Of a stretch of 64,000 bases of DNA, positions 1 to 8,572 are shown piece after piece. The translations under genes were made by a program, and so were the position numbers. A model generated the notes under the pieces. It had not been told where the DNA came from and made no database searches. It was given only the letters and a program-made list of their open reading frames with translations. The stretch's first letter is position 1. Each line of letters starts with the position of its first letter. Source of the stretch: Oceanicola sp. (GTDB lineage: Bacteria; Pseudomonadota; Alphaproteobacteria; Rhodobacterales; Rhodobacteraceae); NCBI GenBank assembly GCA_017792405.1, contig CP051231.1, positions 3,604,062 to 3,668,061 of the forward strand, written 5' to 3'.

Positions 1-1108
1 CATCGGCGGCGAACCGGTCGTGGCCAACCTCGCCAAGATGCCCCACCTGCTGATCGCGGGCACCACCGGCTCGGGCAAGTCCGTGGCCATCAACACCATG
101 ATCCTCTCGCTGCTCTACACGCTCCCTCCCGAGGAACTGCGCATGGTGATGATCGACCCCAAGATGCTCGAACTCTCCGTCTATGACGGCATCCCGCACC
201 TGCTCTCGCCAGTTGTGACCGACCCGAAAAAGGCCGTGGTCGCCCTCAAGTGGGTCGTCGGCGAGATGGAAGACCGCTACCGCAAGATGTCCAAGATGGG
301 CGTGCGCAACATCGAGGGTTACAATGCCCGCGTCCGCGACACGCTCTCTAAGGGCGAGATGTTCTCGCGCACCATCCAGACCGGGTTTGACGACGACACC
401 GGCGAGCCGATCTTCGAGACCGAGGAGTTCAAGCCCGAGACCCTGCCCTTCATCGTCGTGATCGTCGACGAGATGGCGGACCTGATGATGGTCGCCGGCA
501 AGGAGATCGAGGCCTGCATCCAGCGCCTCGCGCAGATGGCCCGTGCCTCCGGCATCCACCTCATCATGGCCACCCAGCGGCCCTCGGTCGATGTGATCAC
601 CGGCACCATCAAGGCCAACTTCCCCACCCGGATTTCCTTCCAGGTGACCTCCAAGATCGACAGCCGCACCATCCTCGGCGAGATGGGCGCCGAGCAGCTT
701 CTGGGCATGGGCGACATGCTCTACATGGCCGGCGGCGGGCGCATCACCCGCGTCCACGGGCCGTTCTGCTCGGATGAAGAGGTCGAGGAGGTCGTGAACC
801 ACCTCAAGAGCTTCGGCGCGCCCGAATACGTGAGCGGCGTGGTCGAAGGCCCGGATGACGACAAGGAATCCGACATCGACCTCGTCCTCGGCCTCGGCGG
901 CAACACCGACGGCGAAGACGCGCTCTACGATCAGGCCGTGCAGGTGGTGATTCAGGATCGCAAATGCTCGACCAGCTACATCCAGCGCAAACTCGCCATC
1001 GGCTACAACAAGGCCGCCCGCCTCGTGGAGCAGATGGAAGAGAACGGGCTGGTGACCGCGGCCAACCACGTCGGCAAACGCGAGATTCTGGCGCCTGAGC
1101 AGAACTGA
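1..1108 (+). CDS. ftsK: DNA translocase FtsK, C-terminal part (5' end outside window)
   Basis: FtsK is the septal DNA pump that clears and orients chromosome dimers toward XerCD at dif. Only the motor and gamma domains are visible; the frame is already open at base 2, so the gene starts upstream. Counting from the first visible codon, Walker A (GTTGSGKS) lies at about residues 20-27 and Walker B ([10 protein letters not shown]) near 156. The last 60 residues or so form the gamma winged helix that reads KOPS, with the [15 protein letters not shown] helix-turn-helix typical of FtsK. The stop is followed by a hairpin and a long non-coding gap before lolA. The ftsK-lolA order is common in alphaproteobacteria. 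Identification is secure; the N-terminal membrane domain cannot be judged. Confidence 0.96.
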   Translation, partial: IGGEPVVANLAKMPHLLIAGTTGSGKSVAINTMILSLLYTLPPEELRMVMIDPKMLELSVYDGIPHLLSPVVTDPKKAVVALKWVVGEMEDRYRKMSKMGVRNIEGYNARVRDTLSKGEMFSRTIQTGFDDDTGEPIFETEEFKPETLPFIVVIVDEMADLMMVAGKEIEACIQRLAQMARASGIHLIMATQRPSVDVITGTIKANFPTRISFQVTSKIDSRTILGEMGAEQLLGMGDMLYMAGGGRITRVHGPFCSDEEVEEVVNHLKSFGAPEYVSGVVEGPDDDKESDIDLVLGLGGNTDGEDALYDQAVQVVIQDRKCSTSYIQRKLAIGYNKAARLVEQMEENGLVTAANHVGKREILAPEQN

Positions 1109-1121
1109 ACGTGATGCGTTA

Positions 1122-1154
1122 CACCCACCCTGCGGACAGACTGTAGGGTGGGTG
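1122..1154 (+). terminator. Hairpin after ftsK (terminator-like, no T tract)
   Basis: CACCCACCCT pairs perfectly with AGGGTGGGTG across a 13-nt loop, 13 bases after the ftsK stop. No T run follows, so it may be a Rho-associated end, an mRNA 3'-protecting stem or a dispersed intergenic repeat rather than a classical intrinsic terminator. Confidence 0.45.
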
Positions 1155-1202
1155 AAGCCTACCACCCCCCTCCCCCGCCCGATTGGTTAACCAGAATCCG
1201 GC

Positions 1203-1253
1203 CATACGTGCGTATGCATGGAATGTGCATCGGTTGTGCATCACTTGTGCATC
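1203..1253. repeat. Palindrome plus four 11-bp-spaced direct repeats, putative regulator-binding array
   Basis: TGTGCATC occurs at 1224-1231, 1235-1242 and 1246-1253, exactly 11 bp apart. A degenerate copy (TATGCATG, 6 of 8 matching) sits at 1213-1220, in the same register. It overlaps a palindrome CATACG-TG-CGTATG at 1203-1216. Spacing of about one helical turn places the units on nearly the same DNA face, as in cooperative repressor or activator arrays. The array lies about 180 bp upstream of lolA. The binding protein is unknown. Confidence 0.6.
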
Positions 1254-1433
1254 GCCAGTGTTCCCCGCCCGTTCCGGCTGGAAAGGGTTTGGCGCGGTGG
1301 CCCAGGGCTCTGTTAACGGATGACCGCCCAACACGGCCCGAACTCGCCGCCTTGTTATCGCATATCAGGAGCAAACAGCCTAAGTAGGGCGTTAACGGGC
1401 ACTGAGCCTGCACAGAAACAAGAAAGGCGCCGC

Positions 1434-2036
1434 ATGAAACTCCTGCGCACCCTGATGGCCCCGGTCCTGCTGGTGGCCCTCGCCCTCCCGGCCGCGGCCG
1501 AGAAGGTCTCCCTCACCAATTTGTCGAAGTATCTCAACAACTTCACCACCGCGACGGGCGAGTTTACCCAGATCAACTCCGATGGCACCATCTCCACCGG
1601 CCAAATCTACATTCACCGTCCCGGGCGCATCCGGTTCGAGTACAACAAGCCCGACAACAGCCTCGTCATGGCCGGCGGCGGGCAGGTGGCGATCTTCGAC
1701 AGCAAGTCGAACACCGGCCCTGAGCAATACCCGCTGGCCCGCACGCCGCTCTCGATCATTCTGGCCAAGACCGTCGATTTCAACCGCTCCGGCATGATCA
1801 CCGGCCACAAGTCCGACGGCAAAACCACCACCATCCGCGCCCAAGACCCCGAGCACCCCGAGTATGGCCATATCGAGCTGGTGTTCACCTCTTCGCCGGT
1901 CGAGCTGCGCCAATGGGTCATCACCGATGACACCGGCACCCAGACGACCGTGGTGCTTGGCGAGCTGAACAAGGGCGGCAACATGCGCCCCTCGCTCTTC
2001 AATATCCCGCAGGAAACCAACCGCCGCGGCAACTGA
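1434..2036 (+). CDS. lolA: Outer-membrane lipoprotein carrier protein LolA
   Basis: LolA is the periplasmic chaperone that takes lipoproteins from the LolCDE exporter and delivers them to the outer membrane. The 200-residue product starts with a clear Sec signal (basic MKLLR, hydrophobic stretch, cleavage after ALPAAA near residue 22). It continues with the LolA/LolB half-barrel signature: GEFTQINSDGTISTGQ, then the RPGRIRFEY strand, then LARTPLSIIL. The chosen ATG has AGAAAGG upstream; the frame is open to 1320, but the extension lacks a signal sequence or similarity. It is followed by a strong intrinsic terminator. Length and domain match the family. Confidence 0.93.
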   Translation: MKLLRTLMAPVLLVALALPAAAEKVSLTNLSKYLNNFTTATGEFTQINSDGTISTGQIYIHRPGRIRFEYNKPDNSLVMAGGGQVAIFDSKSNTGPEQYPLARTPLSIILAKTVDFNRSGMITGHKSDGKTTTIRAQDPEHPEYGHIELVFTSSPVELRQWVITDDTGTQTTVVLGELNKGGNMRPSLFNIPQETNRRGN

Positions 2037-2060
2037 CCGCGCCGGAAGGGCAATAAAACA

Positions 2061-2092
2061 AGGGCCGCGCCATCGGGTGCGGCCCTTTTCTA
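2061..2092. terminator. Bidirectional intrinsic terminator between lolA and the SLT lipoprotein gene
   Basis: AGGGCCGC (2061-2068) pairs perfectly with GCGGCCCT (2079-2086), followed by TTTTCTATT on the plus strand. On the minus strand the stem is followed by TGTTTTATTG. The two flanking genes converge here, so one stem can serve both. Confidence 0.85.
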
Positions 2093-2099
2093 TTGGGGG

Positions 2100-2693
2100 T
2101 CAGGCTTTGCCGCAGGCCTGCAACTGGGTGCGATACACCTCGGACCGGGCGCCAACTTCGCCCGCAACCCGCACCAACCACGACTTGGCGTTGTAGCTGC
2201 CATTGCGGAAGCCGGTGTGGCCCTCGTGATAGGCGAGATACTGATTGCGCGCATCGGTCAGCGGCACGCCGTTCTTCTCGCGGGTCTTGTTCATGTACCA
2301 GCCCATGAAGTCGGTCGCGTCCTGAATGTCATCGCGCTTGGCGCGGCGATTTCCGGTCTCGTCCTTGTACTCCTGCCAAGTCGCATCCAGAGCCTGAGAG
2401 TAGCCGAAGGCCGAGCTTTGCCGCCCCATCGGGATCACCCCGAGCGACCACCTGAAGGGGGTGCGGGCATCGCCGTCAAACTTGCTTTCCTGATAGATCG
2501 TGGCCATCTGCACATGCACCGGCACGTTCCAGCGCCGCTCCGTGCGCTTCATGGCCCGCAGGTACTTGGGCCGCTCATCTGCCAGGGCGCAGGCATTTTC
2601 GAGGTTGCGTGGGCTGTCCAGCTCACGCCCACCACCGCAGCCCGAAAGCAGGGCCAATACCAGCATACAGCCGATTTTCCTGAACATTATCAC
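2100..2693 (-). CDS. Transglycosylase SLT-domain lipoprotein
   Basis: This is a putative lytic murein transglycosylase that would cut glycan strands from the periplasmic or outer-membrane side. The 197-residue product has a short signal ending in a lipobox (LLSGC, Cys19) followed by GGG. It then has an SLT-like fold: the helix MATIYQESKF carries the probable catalytic Glu69, followed by a GYSQALDATWQEY segment and a late YLAYHEGHTGF motif. That late motif is typical of this Rhodobacterales lipoprotein family. Translation likely starts at GTG (2693) with AGGCGA seven bases upstream; an ATG two codons later is an alternative. The gene stands alone and converges with lolA. Activity is inferred. 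Confidence 0.82.
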   Translation of the reverse strand: MIMFRKIGCMLVLALLSGCGGGRELDSPRNLENACALADERPKYLRAMKRTERRWNVPVHVQMATIYQESKFDGDARTPFRWSLGVIPMGRQSSAFGYSQALDATWQEYKDETGNRRAKRDDIQDATDFMGWYMNKTREKNGVPLTDARNQYLAYHEGHTGFRNGSYNAKSWLVRVAGEVGARSEVYRTQLQACGKA

Positions 2694-2788
2694 TCGCTCG
2701 CCTCATTGCGCGGTCTTTGCCGCTTTTGCCCGAGAATAGGCGAATTGCCTGCGCGTTGGAATGTCTTACTGCGCAGCGGCGATCAATT

Positions 2789-3670
2789 TCAGATCAGGAA
2801 GGCCAGGGCGAGCGGCAGGAAGGCAACGGAAAGCAGGGTCGAGGCCACGACAAGGCCCGCGACGGCCGTGCTGTCGGCCCCGAAGCGTTCGGCCAGTAAG
2901 TAATTCGTAACCGCGATCGGGGTTATGAGTTGCAGCACCAGAACGGCAAAGGCCGTGCCTTCGAGCCCGAAGGCCCAGCCAGCGCCCACGCCGATGGCGG
3001 CACAGAGCGCGGCCTTGAGCAGCGAAAGCCAGAAGGAGCGGCCAAGGTCGCCGGGTTTTAGCCGGGCAACGGCCACGCCGAGGGTGATGAGCATGAGCGG
3101 GATGGCGACCTGCGCAATGAGATCGACGGTGTTGGTGATCCACTTCGGGGTCTGCCAGCCCTGCCACAGAAACAGCGCCCCGAGCGCGGTGCCGATGACG
3201 ACCGGTTCCTTAAGGGATTTTAAAGGATTGCCGCCGCCCGAAACGAGCCAGATGCCGAAGGTGAAGCTCATCATCGCCATGATCGCAAAGATCACCACGG
3301 CAAAGCCAAGCCCCTCCTCGCCAAAGGCGAAGAGCGCCAGCGGCAGGCCGAGGTTGCCGGTGTTGCCAAAGATCAGCGGCGCCAGATAGGTCCGCCGGTC
3401 GAGCCGGAGCACGAAGGCGATCACGGTGAAGACCGCGACGACGACAAGATAGGCCACCAGCGCGGCCAGGGAGACGGCGGTGAGCGCCTGCGGGTCGATC
3501 TCGGTTTTCATCAGGGCGCCGAAGATCAGACAGGGGATCGCCATGGTCATCACCAGCCGCGTGATGAACCGCATCGGGTAGTCTTGCCCGAGCTTCACCC
3601 AGGCAAAGCCGATGGCTGCCAGGATGAATACGGGCGCGACAATTTGCGCCACTGTCAGAACGAGGTTCAC
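2789..3670 (-). CDS. AEC-family (auxin efflux carrier-like) permease
   Basis: This is a membrane transporter of the AEC/MdcF family, which exports small carboxylates or similar solutes by secondary transport. About ten hydrophobic helices are visible along 293 residues. They include the N-terminal IVAPVFILAAIGFAWVKLG helix and the family's NTGNLGLPLALFAFG motif in the middle. A GTG at 3670 preceded by AGGGA at a good distance is preferred as start. The frame is open a further 13 codons to 3709, but those polar residues (ending GKQC) look untranslated. The substrate cannot be read from sequence. It is monocistronic, divergent from hspQ. Confidence 0.85.
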   Translation of the reverse strand: MNLVLTVAQIVAPVFILAAIGFAWVKLGQDYPMRFITRLVMTMAIPCLIFGALMKTEIDPQALTAVSLAALVAYLVVVAVFTVIAFVLRLDRRTYLAPLIFGNTGNLGLPLALFAFGEEGLGFAVVIFAIMAMMSFTFGIWLVSGGGNPLKSLKEPVVIGTALGALFLWQGWQTPKWITNTVDLIAQVAIPLMLITLGVAVARLKPGDLGRSFWLSLLKAALCAAIGVGAGWAFGLEGTAFAVLVLQLITPIAVTNYLLAERFGADSTAVAGLVVASTLLSVAFLPLALAFLI

Positions 3671-3755
3671 ACACTGTTTCCCTGTTTTTCCGGGCCGATT
3701 GATAGACATCGCCCCCCGCCTGCACTAACCATCGGGGCGTGGGGAGCACAATGGT

Positions 3756-4082
3756 ATGATGAAGACCCGGGCGAAATATCACCTCGGACAAGTGGTGAAG
3801 CATCGAAAGCATCCCTTTCGGGGTGTGATCTTTGATGTCGACGCCATGTTTTCGAACACCGAAGAATGGTACGACGCCATCCCCGAAGAGAGCCGCCCGT
3901 CCAAGGACCAGCCGTTCTATCACCTGCTCGCGGAAAACGACCAAAGCTATTACGTAGCCTACGTCAGCGAGCAGAACCTGATGGCGGATTACTCCGGCGA
4001 ACCGGTGGACCACCCCGATCTGCCCGATCTCTTCGGCCCGTTCGAAGATGGGATCTATCCGCTGCACTTTCAGCTTAACTGA
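3756..4082 (+). CDS. hspQ: Heat shock protein HspQ / YccV-like hemimethylated-DNA-binding domain protein
   Basis: HspQ is a small protein described in enterobacteria as a Lon specificity enhancer and substrate; the fold is also called YccV-like. The 108-residue product has the family core: AKYHLGQVVKHRKHPFRGVI, then WYDAIP, then QPFYHLLAEN, then YVAYVSEQNL. Two consecutive ATG codons open the frame. The first has GGGGAG nine bases upstream and is used here. No promoter or heat-shock element was recognised. Role outside enterobacteria is inferred from family only. Confidence 0.9.
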   Translation: MMKTRAKYHLGQVVKHRKHPFRGVIFDVDAMFSNTEEWYDAIPEESRPSKDQPFYHLLAENDQSYYVAYVSEQNLMADYSGEPVDHPDLPDLFGPFEDGIYPLHFQLN

Positions 4083-4119
4083 CTGAAGCGCAACGGGTTT
4101 TCTGATTTAGGCCCTACTG

Positions 4120-5688
4120 TCAGTAGCCAATGGCGCAGCCGTCCTTGCGCGGGTCGGATGCACCGATCAGCACACCATCTGCCGTGATCCGGATCGCCTG
4201 CGCCCCACCGATGGGCGTGGGCGGCGGCACGACCTTATGGCCAAGATCGGCCAGCGCCGCCCGGGTCGCCTCGGGGAAGGGCGCCTCGAGCTGAAGCTCG
4301 CCCTTCTCGGCAAAGAGGCGCGGAAAGTCGATCGCCTCCTGCGGATCCATCCCGAAATCCAGCATGTTCGAGGCGAATCGCGCATGGCCAGCGGCCTGAT
4401 ACTGGCCGCCCATGACACCAAAGGGCATCTCCACCCGGCCCTGTTCGAGCATCATCCCCGGGATGATCGTGTGCATCGGCCGCTTGCCCGGCCCGACCTC
4501 GTTGGGGTGCCCTTTCTCCAGCGTGAAGCCTGCGCCGCGGTTCTGCATCAGGATGCCGAACTTGGGGCTGGCGAGGCCGGAACCGAAGCTGTGGAAGACC
4601 GAGTAGATCAGCGAAAGCGCCATGCCGTCACGGTCAACCACGCAGAGGTAGACCGTGTCGCGATGCACCGCCTCGGTCACGCTCGTCACCTGCGCCATTG
4701 CCCGCTTCGGATCAATGAGCGCGGCCAGTTCCTGCGCGAGACCGGGGCGCAGCAGTGCCGCCGGGTCTTTCATCGCGGCAGGGTCGGCCATGAGACGGTT
4801 GCGGGCGTCATAGGCCAGCTTGATCGCTTCGGCTTCGATATGGGTCCGTTCTGGGCCGAGCGGGTCCATCGCGGCGATATCGAACTCGGCATGGATTGCG
4901 GCGAGCAGCAGTGCGGCAGCGCCCTGCCCGTTGGGCGGATGCTCGGCGATCTCGCGGCTGCGGTACGGCCCGGTGAGCGGGCTTCCCCAGTCGGCGGTGA
5001 CTGTGCCGAAATCCTCCAGCGCATGGCTGCCACCGGCGCAGGCAGCCAGCATATCCTCGGCCACCTCACCCTCGTAGAAGGCCTTGGGGCCGTCCTTGGC
5101 GATCCGGCGCAGCACCTCGGCCTGGCCGGGTGCCCTAAACACCTGCCCGACCTCCGGCACCTTGCCGCCCATCAGATAATGCTCTCGCGCGGCGCTTTGC
5201 AGCGTGGCCTCAGCGGCCTGCCAATCCCGCACCACGCGCGGCGCGACGGGGATACCCTCTTCGGCGTAATGGATCGCGGGCGCGAGGCTGGCGGCGAGGC
5301 CCTTGCGGCCATAACGCTCTGAAAGCGCGGCAAAACCAGCGATGGCGCCGGGCAGGGTGACGGAATGGGGCGAAGTGAGAGAAATGGCATCTCCCTCGGC
5401 CCGGAGCGCATCGGCATCGACGCCAGAAGGTGCCCGGCCAGAGCCGTTGAGCGCATGTATCTCATTGGAGCCGGCGGGCTTGACCAGCGCAAAGCAGTCG
5501 CCGCCGATGCCTGTGCTCTGCGGCTCGCAAAAGCCAAGCAATACGGCGGCAGCGATGCCGGCATCCACCGCGTTGCCGCCCGATTTCAGCATCTCCACCG
5601 CAGCCTGTGCAGCGAGCGGATGCGAGGTGGCACACAGGCCATTGGTCGCCAGCACGGGCGAGCGACCGGGGTATTCAAAATTGCGCAT
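4120..5688 (-). CDS. Gamma-glutamyltransferase family protein, cytoplasmic type
   Basis: This is an N-terminal-nucleophile amidohydrolase of the GGT family, which self-cleaves to expose a catalytic threonine and hydrolyses or transfers gamma-glutamyl or related acyl groups. The 522-residue product begins with GGT signatures (LATNGLCATSHPLA, LKSGGNAVDAGIAAAVLLG). It has the autoprocessing Thr345 in the context HRDTVYLCVVDRDG, which aligns with the nucleophile of E. coli GGT. There is no signal peptide, unlike the second GGT in this window. The TVY variant is typical of the YwrD-like subgroup, whose substrates are poorly known. Convergent with hspQ; about 300 bp of empty DNA lies upstream. Confidence 0.88.
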   Translation of the reverse strand: MRNFEYPGRSPVLATNGLCATSHPLAAQAAVEMLKSGGNAVDAGIAAAVLLGFCEPQSTGIGGDCFALVKPAGSNEIHALNGSGRAPSGVDADALRAEGDAISLTSPHSVTLPGAIAGFAALSERYGRKGLAASLAPAIHYAEEGIPVAPRVVRDWQAAEATLQSAAREHYLMGGKVPEVGQVFRAPGQAEVLRRIAKDGPKAFYEGEVAEDMLAACAGGSHALEDFGTVTADWGSPLTGPYRSREIAEHPPNGQGAAALLLAAIHAEFDIAAMDPLGPERTHIEAEAIKLAYDARNRLMADPAAMKDPAALLRPGLAQELAALIDPKRAMAQVTSVTEAVHRDTVYLCVVDRDGMALSLIYSVFHSFGSGLASPKFGILMQNRGAGFTLEKGHPNEVGPGKRPMHTIIPGMMLEQGRVEMPFGVMGGQYQAAGHARFASNMLDFGMDPQEAIDFPRLFAEKGELQLEAPFPEATRAALADLGHKVVPPPTPIGGAQAIRITADGVLIGASDPRKDGCAIGY

Positions 5689-5987
5689 GGGGTCTGTCCT
5701 CCGGCGGCGAGACTAGGCGGCACGGCAGGCAGCGGCAAGGTGGCGATGGGGAGAAAGAGAAGAACCTCGACGCCACACACTGGGTGGGGGCTATGAAGCG
5801 TGGCGCCGAGGGAAGCTATATGCAGCTACCCCTTTGTTGTGCGGGTTGAACCTGTCTGGGTTTTGGTCGGATAGGGACCATTTTGGGGCGGTGATTTCCG
5901 ACTGAGAAACAATGCGGCTGCGGAGGAGAGGTTTGGCGGTGTGCTGCGATGGAAAGCGCGAGGGCGCAGGCGGGAATGGGGACTGCG
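5689..5987. other. 299-bp intergenic region with no recognised feature
   Basis: No gene is seen between the GGT start and the end of the RsbW-like gene, which point the same way (minus). Short frames here lack plausible starts or composition. It presumably holds the promoter of the GGT gene, but no convincing boxes were found. Confidence 0.4.
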
Positions 5988-6497
5988 TTAGCCGCGATTG
6001 GCCAAAGAGCCGACCTTGAGCGAGAAGGTCAGGCGATTCTCGTCTCCGTCGCGGCGGTAGCTGAGATCATCTGAGAGTTCGCGGATCAGGAACCAGCCGA
6101 AACCGCCCTCTGGCAGTGCCTCGGTCGGCACGTCGACCGCCGCCGGCTCGCCCGAGGGGGCGGAAAGGCCCGGCATGGCGCGCCCGTGGTCCGTGACCGA
6201 GCAAAACAGACGTTGCTGGCCCTGCAACACGGTAACCTCGATTACCCCTGCAGCAGCCGCCTCATAGGCGTGCTCGACGACGTTGTTGAGAACCTCCGCC
6301 AGAACCAGCTCGACGGTGCCGCGATCTTCTTCGGAGAGCTGCAGCGGGGAGAGGTCGCCCAACACACGCTCCAGCGCGCGGCGCACCTCCAGCGGGGTGC
6401 TCGAGAGCACGATACGTAGCGCGTTGCGCTGGCCCTCTAGCTGCCGGGGGTGCGGCAGGGGATCGGCGCGTCTTTCGATACGGGCGCGATTGGGCAT
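5988..6497 (-). CDS. RsbW-like serine-protein kinase / anti-sigma factor (HATPase_c_2)
   Basis: This is the kinase half of a partner-switching module. Such proteins bind a sigma factor or other output protein and phosphorylate an RsbV-type antagonist. The 169-residue product has a GHKL ATP-binding fold with a clear N box ([11 protein letters not shown]), a G1-like box (VTDHGRAMP) and a G2-like glycine loop ([13 protein letters not shown]). It lies 12 bp downstream of the STAS antagonist gene on the same strand, so the two are surely co-transcribed. No cognate sigma factor or RsbU phosphatase is adjacent, so the output target is unknown. The N-terminal 25 residues are basic and not part of the domain. 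Confidence 0.85.
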   Translation of the reverse strand: MPNRARIERRADPLPHPRQLEGQRNALRIVLSSTPLEVRRALERVLGDLSPLQLSEEDRGTVELVLAEVLNNVVEHAYEAAAAGVIEVTVLQGQQRLFCSVTDHGRAMPGLSAPSGEPAAVDVPTEALPEGGFGWFLIRELSDDLSYRRDGDENRLTFSLKVGSLANRG

Positions 6498-6509
6498 CAG
6501 GCGGTGGGG

Positions 6510-6854
6510 TCAGGCGGCATTTTCATCGGCGGCCAGCGCGGCTTCGGCGGAACTGTGGATGGCAAAGACCGTGTCCATCCGCGTGAGTTTGAACACCTTG
6601 GCGACCGTGCTCGTCAGCCCCGCGAGCTCCAGCGTTGCGCCGGGGTCCACCTGCTTCAATGCACCCACCACGGCACCGAGGCCGGAACTGTCGAGGAAGC
6701 CAACGGCGCTCATATCCACGATGATCCGACCGGGGTGGCCGACTGTCAGCTCGCGCATCCGTTCCTTGAAGGCTACGGAGACCGCCGCGTCGATCCGGCT
6801 CTCAGCCACTGTCACCAGCAGCACCTTGCCCTTGGGAGTTGCAACAACATTCAT
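6510..6854 (-). CDS. STAS-domain anti-sigma factor antagonist (RsbV-like)
   Basis: This is the phosphorylatable switch protein of the partner-switching pair. The 114-residue product is a single STAS domain: VLLVTVAESRIDAA, then RIIVDMSAVGFLDSSGLGAVVGA, then ELAGLTSTVAKVFKLTRMD. The serine pair in DSSGLG is the conserved site phosphorylated by RsbW-type kinases. It is the first gene of the two-gene operon and is divergent from the thiolase gene across 94 bp. In roseobacters such orphan pairs are often controlled by unlinked PP2C phosphatases; that is inference here. Confidence 0.88.
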   Translation of the reverse strand: MNVVATPKGKVLLVTVAESRIDAAVSVAFKERMRELTVGHPGRIIVDMSAVGFLDSSGLGAVVGALKQVDPGATLELAGLTSTVAKVFKLTRMDTVFAIHSSAEAALAADENAA

Positions 6855-6948
6855 GGCCTGCTCCGTCGCAATTGGGGTTGTGTCAGGCCTAGACGTGAAA
6901 CCTTACCATTCGGTATGCACGGGAGCAGAGAGGCCAAGGGAGAGAGCG

Positions 6949-8109
6949 ATGGCGCGGGTAGGAATTGCAGGGGCGGCGCGGACGCCGATGGGCGGATTTC
7001 AGGGCGCCTTCTCCGATGTGACCGCCGCCGAGCTGGGCGGCGCTGCCATTCGTGCAGCGATGGAGCGGGCCGGGGCGGAGAGCGCCGATGAACTGCTGAT
7101 GGGCTGCGTTCTGCCCGCCGGTCAGGGCCAGGCCCCGGCACGGCAGGCCGGCTTTGCCGCCGGGCTGGGCGAGGGCCTGCCGGCCACCACGCTGAACAAG
7201 ATGTGCGGCTCCGGCATGAAAGCCGCGATGGCAGGGTTCGACACGATCGCGGGCGGCGGCGCAGATGTGGTCATCGCCGGCGGAATGGAGAGCATGACGG
7301 GTGCGCCCTACCTGCTGCCCAAGATGCGCGGCGGCGCCCGGATCGGCCATGGGCAGGTGATCGACCACATGTTCCTCGACGGGCTGGAAGATGCCTACGA
7401 CAAGGGCCGGTTGATGGGCACTTTCGCCGAGGATTGTGCCGAGAATTTCCAGTTTACCCGGCAGGCGCAGGATGACTACGCGCTCGGCTCGCTCGAGAAC
7501 GCATTGGCGGCTCAAAAGGAGGGCCGCTTCGAGGGGGAGATCACGCCGGTTACCGTGAAGTCCCGCCGGGGCGAGGTGGTTGTTGGCGAAGATGAGCAGC
7601 CCGGCAATGCCCGGCCTGATAAGATCCCTCAGTTGAAGCCGGCGTTCCGGGAAGGTGGCACAGTGACGGCAGCGAACTCTTCGAGCATCTCTGATGGCGC
7701 AGCGGCGCTGGTGCTGGCGGGGGAAGGCTCCGGCCTGCCGATCCGCGCACATATCCTCGGGCATGCCTCCCACGCGCAGGCGCCCGGCTGGTTCACCACC
7801 GCGCCCGTGCCTGCCGCGCAGAAGCTGTTAAAGCGACTGGGGTGGAGCGTGGAGGATGTGGACCTTTGGGAGGTGAACGAGGCCTTCGCGGTGGTGCCGA
7901 TGGCCTTCATGCACGAAATGGGTGTGCCGCGCGACAGGATCAACGTCAACGGCGGCGCCTGCGCGCTCGGCCATCCGATCGGCGCGAGCGGGGCGCGGAT
8001 CATAGTGACGCTGCTGAACGCACTGGAAAAGCGGGACCTCAAGCGCGGCGTGGCGGCGATTTGCATTGGCGGAGGCGAGGGCACGGCCATCGCGATCGAA
8101 CGTGCCTGA
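6949..8109 (+). CDS. Acetyl-CoA acetyltransferase / thiolase
   Basis: Thiolase II-type enzyme that condenses or cleaves acetoacetyl-CoA and related 3-ketoacyl-CoAs. The 386-residue product has the acyl-accepting Cys86 (NKMCGSGMKA), the WEVNEAFA motif, the catalytic histidine in GGACALGHPIGASGAR and the second cysteine in AICIGGGEG. All are complete. The frame is open far upstream (to about 6283) across the antisense STAS gene, but the ATG at 6949 has GGGAG upstream and matches the family N-terminus (RVGIAGAARTPMG). It overlaps the next gene by 8 bp, starting a coupled run of five genes. Biosynthetic or beta-oxidation use cannot be told apart. Confidence 0.93.
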   Translation: MARVGIAGAARTPMGGFQGAFSDVTAAELGGAAIRAAMERAGAESADELLMGCVLPAGQGQAPARQAGFAAGLGEGLPATTLNKMCGSGMKAAMAGFDTIAGGGADVVIAGGMESMTGAPYLLPKMRGGARIGHGQVIDHMFLDGLEDAYDKGRLMGTFAEDCAENFQFTRQAQDDYALGSLENALAAQKEGRFEGEITPVTVKSRRGEVVVGEDEQPGNARPDKIPQLKPAFREGGTVTAANSSSISDGAAALVLAGEGSGLPIRAHILGHASHAQAPGWFTTAPVPAAQKLLKRLGWSVEDVDLWEVNEAFAVVPMAFMHEMGVPRDRINVNGGACALGHPIGASGARIIVTLLNALEKRDLKRGVAAICIGGGEGTAIAIERA

Positions 8110-8572
8110 GGTGGATTATGCCGCGCTCGCCAAGGTGGTCGACAGCCTCACCGAAAGTGAGACCGACGAGGTGGCGATCATGGCAACGCTGGCCTGCGAG
8201 ATCCATCATGCCGACGACCGCTTTGACTGGACGGGGTTCTACCGCGTCACCGCGCCGGGCGTTCTGAAGATCGGCCCCTATCAGGGCGGGCACGGATGCC
8301 TTGTCATCCCTTTCGGCAAGGGCGTGTGCGGCACCTGTGCGCAGACCGGCGAGGTGCAACTGGTGGATGACGTCGAGGCCTTTCGCGGCCACATTGCCTG
8401 CTCCTCCTCCACCCGCTCTGAGATCGTGCTGCCTGTGCGCGGGGCCTCGGGGCGGCTGATTGGCGTGCTTGATATCGACAGTGACCAGCCTGCCGCCTTC
8501 ACTCAGGCCGATGCCGAGGGACTGACCCGCGTGCTCGAGGTGGCCTTTGGCAACGGGGGGCATTGGCGGTGA
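8102..8572 (+). CDS. msrC: Free methionine-(R)-sulfoxide reductase, GAF domain
   Basis: fRMsr reduces free L-methionine-(R)-sulfoxide in the cytoplasm with thioredoxin. The 156-residue product is a single GAF domain. Cys66, Cys76 and Cys100 show spacings of 10 and 24, identical to the three functional cysteines of E. coli fRMsr (84, 94, 118). The surrounding motifs GHGCLVIPFGKGVCG and HIACSSSTRSEIVLPV are diagnostic. The GTG at 8102 overlaps the thiolase stop by 8 bp; an internal GTG at 8111 is possible. Its placement in an oxidative-repair neighbourhood with GST and peroxiredoxin downstream is suggestive only. Confidence 0.9.
   Translation: MPEVDYAALAKVVDSLTESETDEVAIMATLACEIHHADDRFDWTGFYRVTAPGVLKIGPYQGGHGCLVIPFGKGVCGTCAQTGEVQLVDDVEAFRGHIACSSSTRSEIVLPVRGASGRLIGVLDIDSDQPAAFTQADAEGLTRVLEVAFGNGGHWR

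Larger units (their letters stand above)
1109..1433. other. 325-bp intergenic region between ftsK and lolA
   Basis: No convincing gene is seen here. It begins with a 10-bp perfect inverted repeat (1122-1131 with 1145-1154), which may end ftsK transcription. It also contains three GTTAAC hexamers (in GGTTAACC at 1185-1192, then at 1312-1317 and 1391-1396), a 14-bp palindrome and an array of 11-bp-spaced repeats (listed separately). The last bases carry the lolA ribosome-binding site (AGAAAGG). The lolA frame stays open upstream to 1320, but that stretch looks non-coding. Confidence 0.6.

Noticed and set aside
1185..1396. GTTAAC hexamers as CtrA sites
   Set aside because: The CtrA consensus needs TTAA-N7-TTAA; the three hexamers are isolated and spaced over 200 bp, so no claim is made.
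5689..5987. Small coding gene in the gap upstream of the cytoplasmic GGT
   Set aside because: Short frames exist on both strands, but none has a ribosome-binding site, motif or coding-like composition.
6283..6948. In-frame N-terminal extension of the thiolase
   Set aside because: The added residues are antisense to the RsbW/RsbV-like genes, and the ATG at 6949 has a ribosome-binding site and the family N-terminus.
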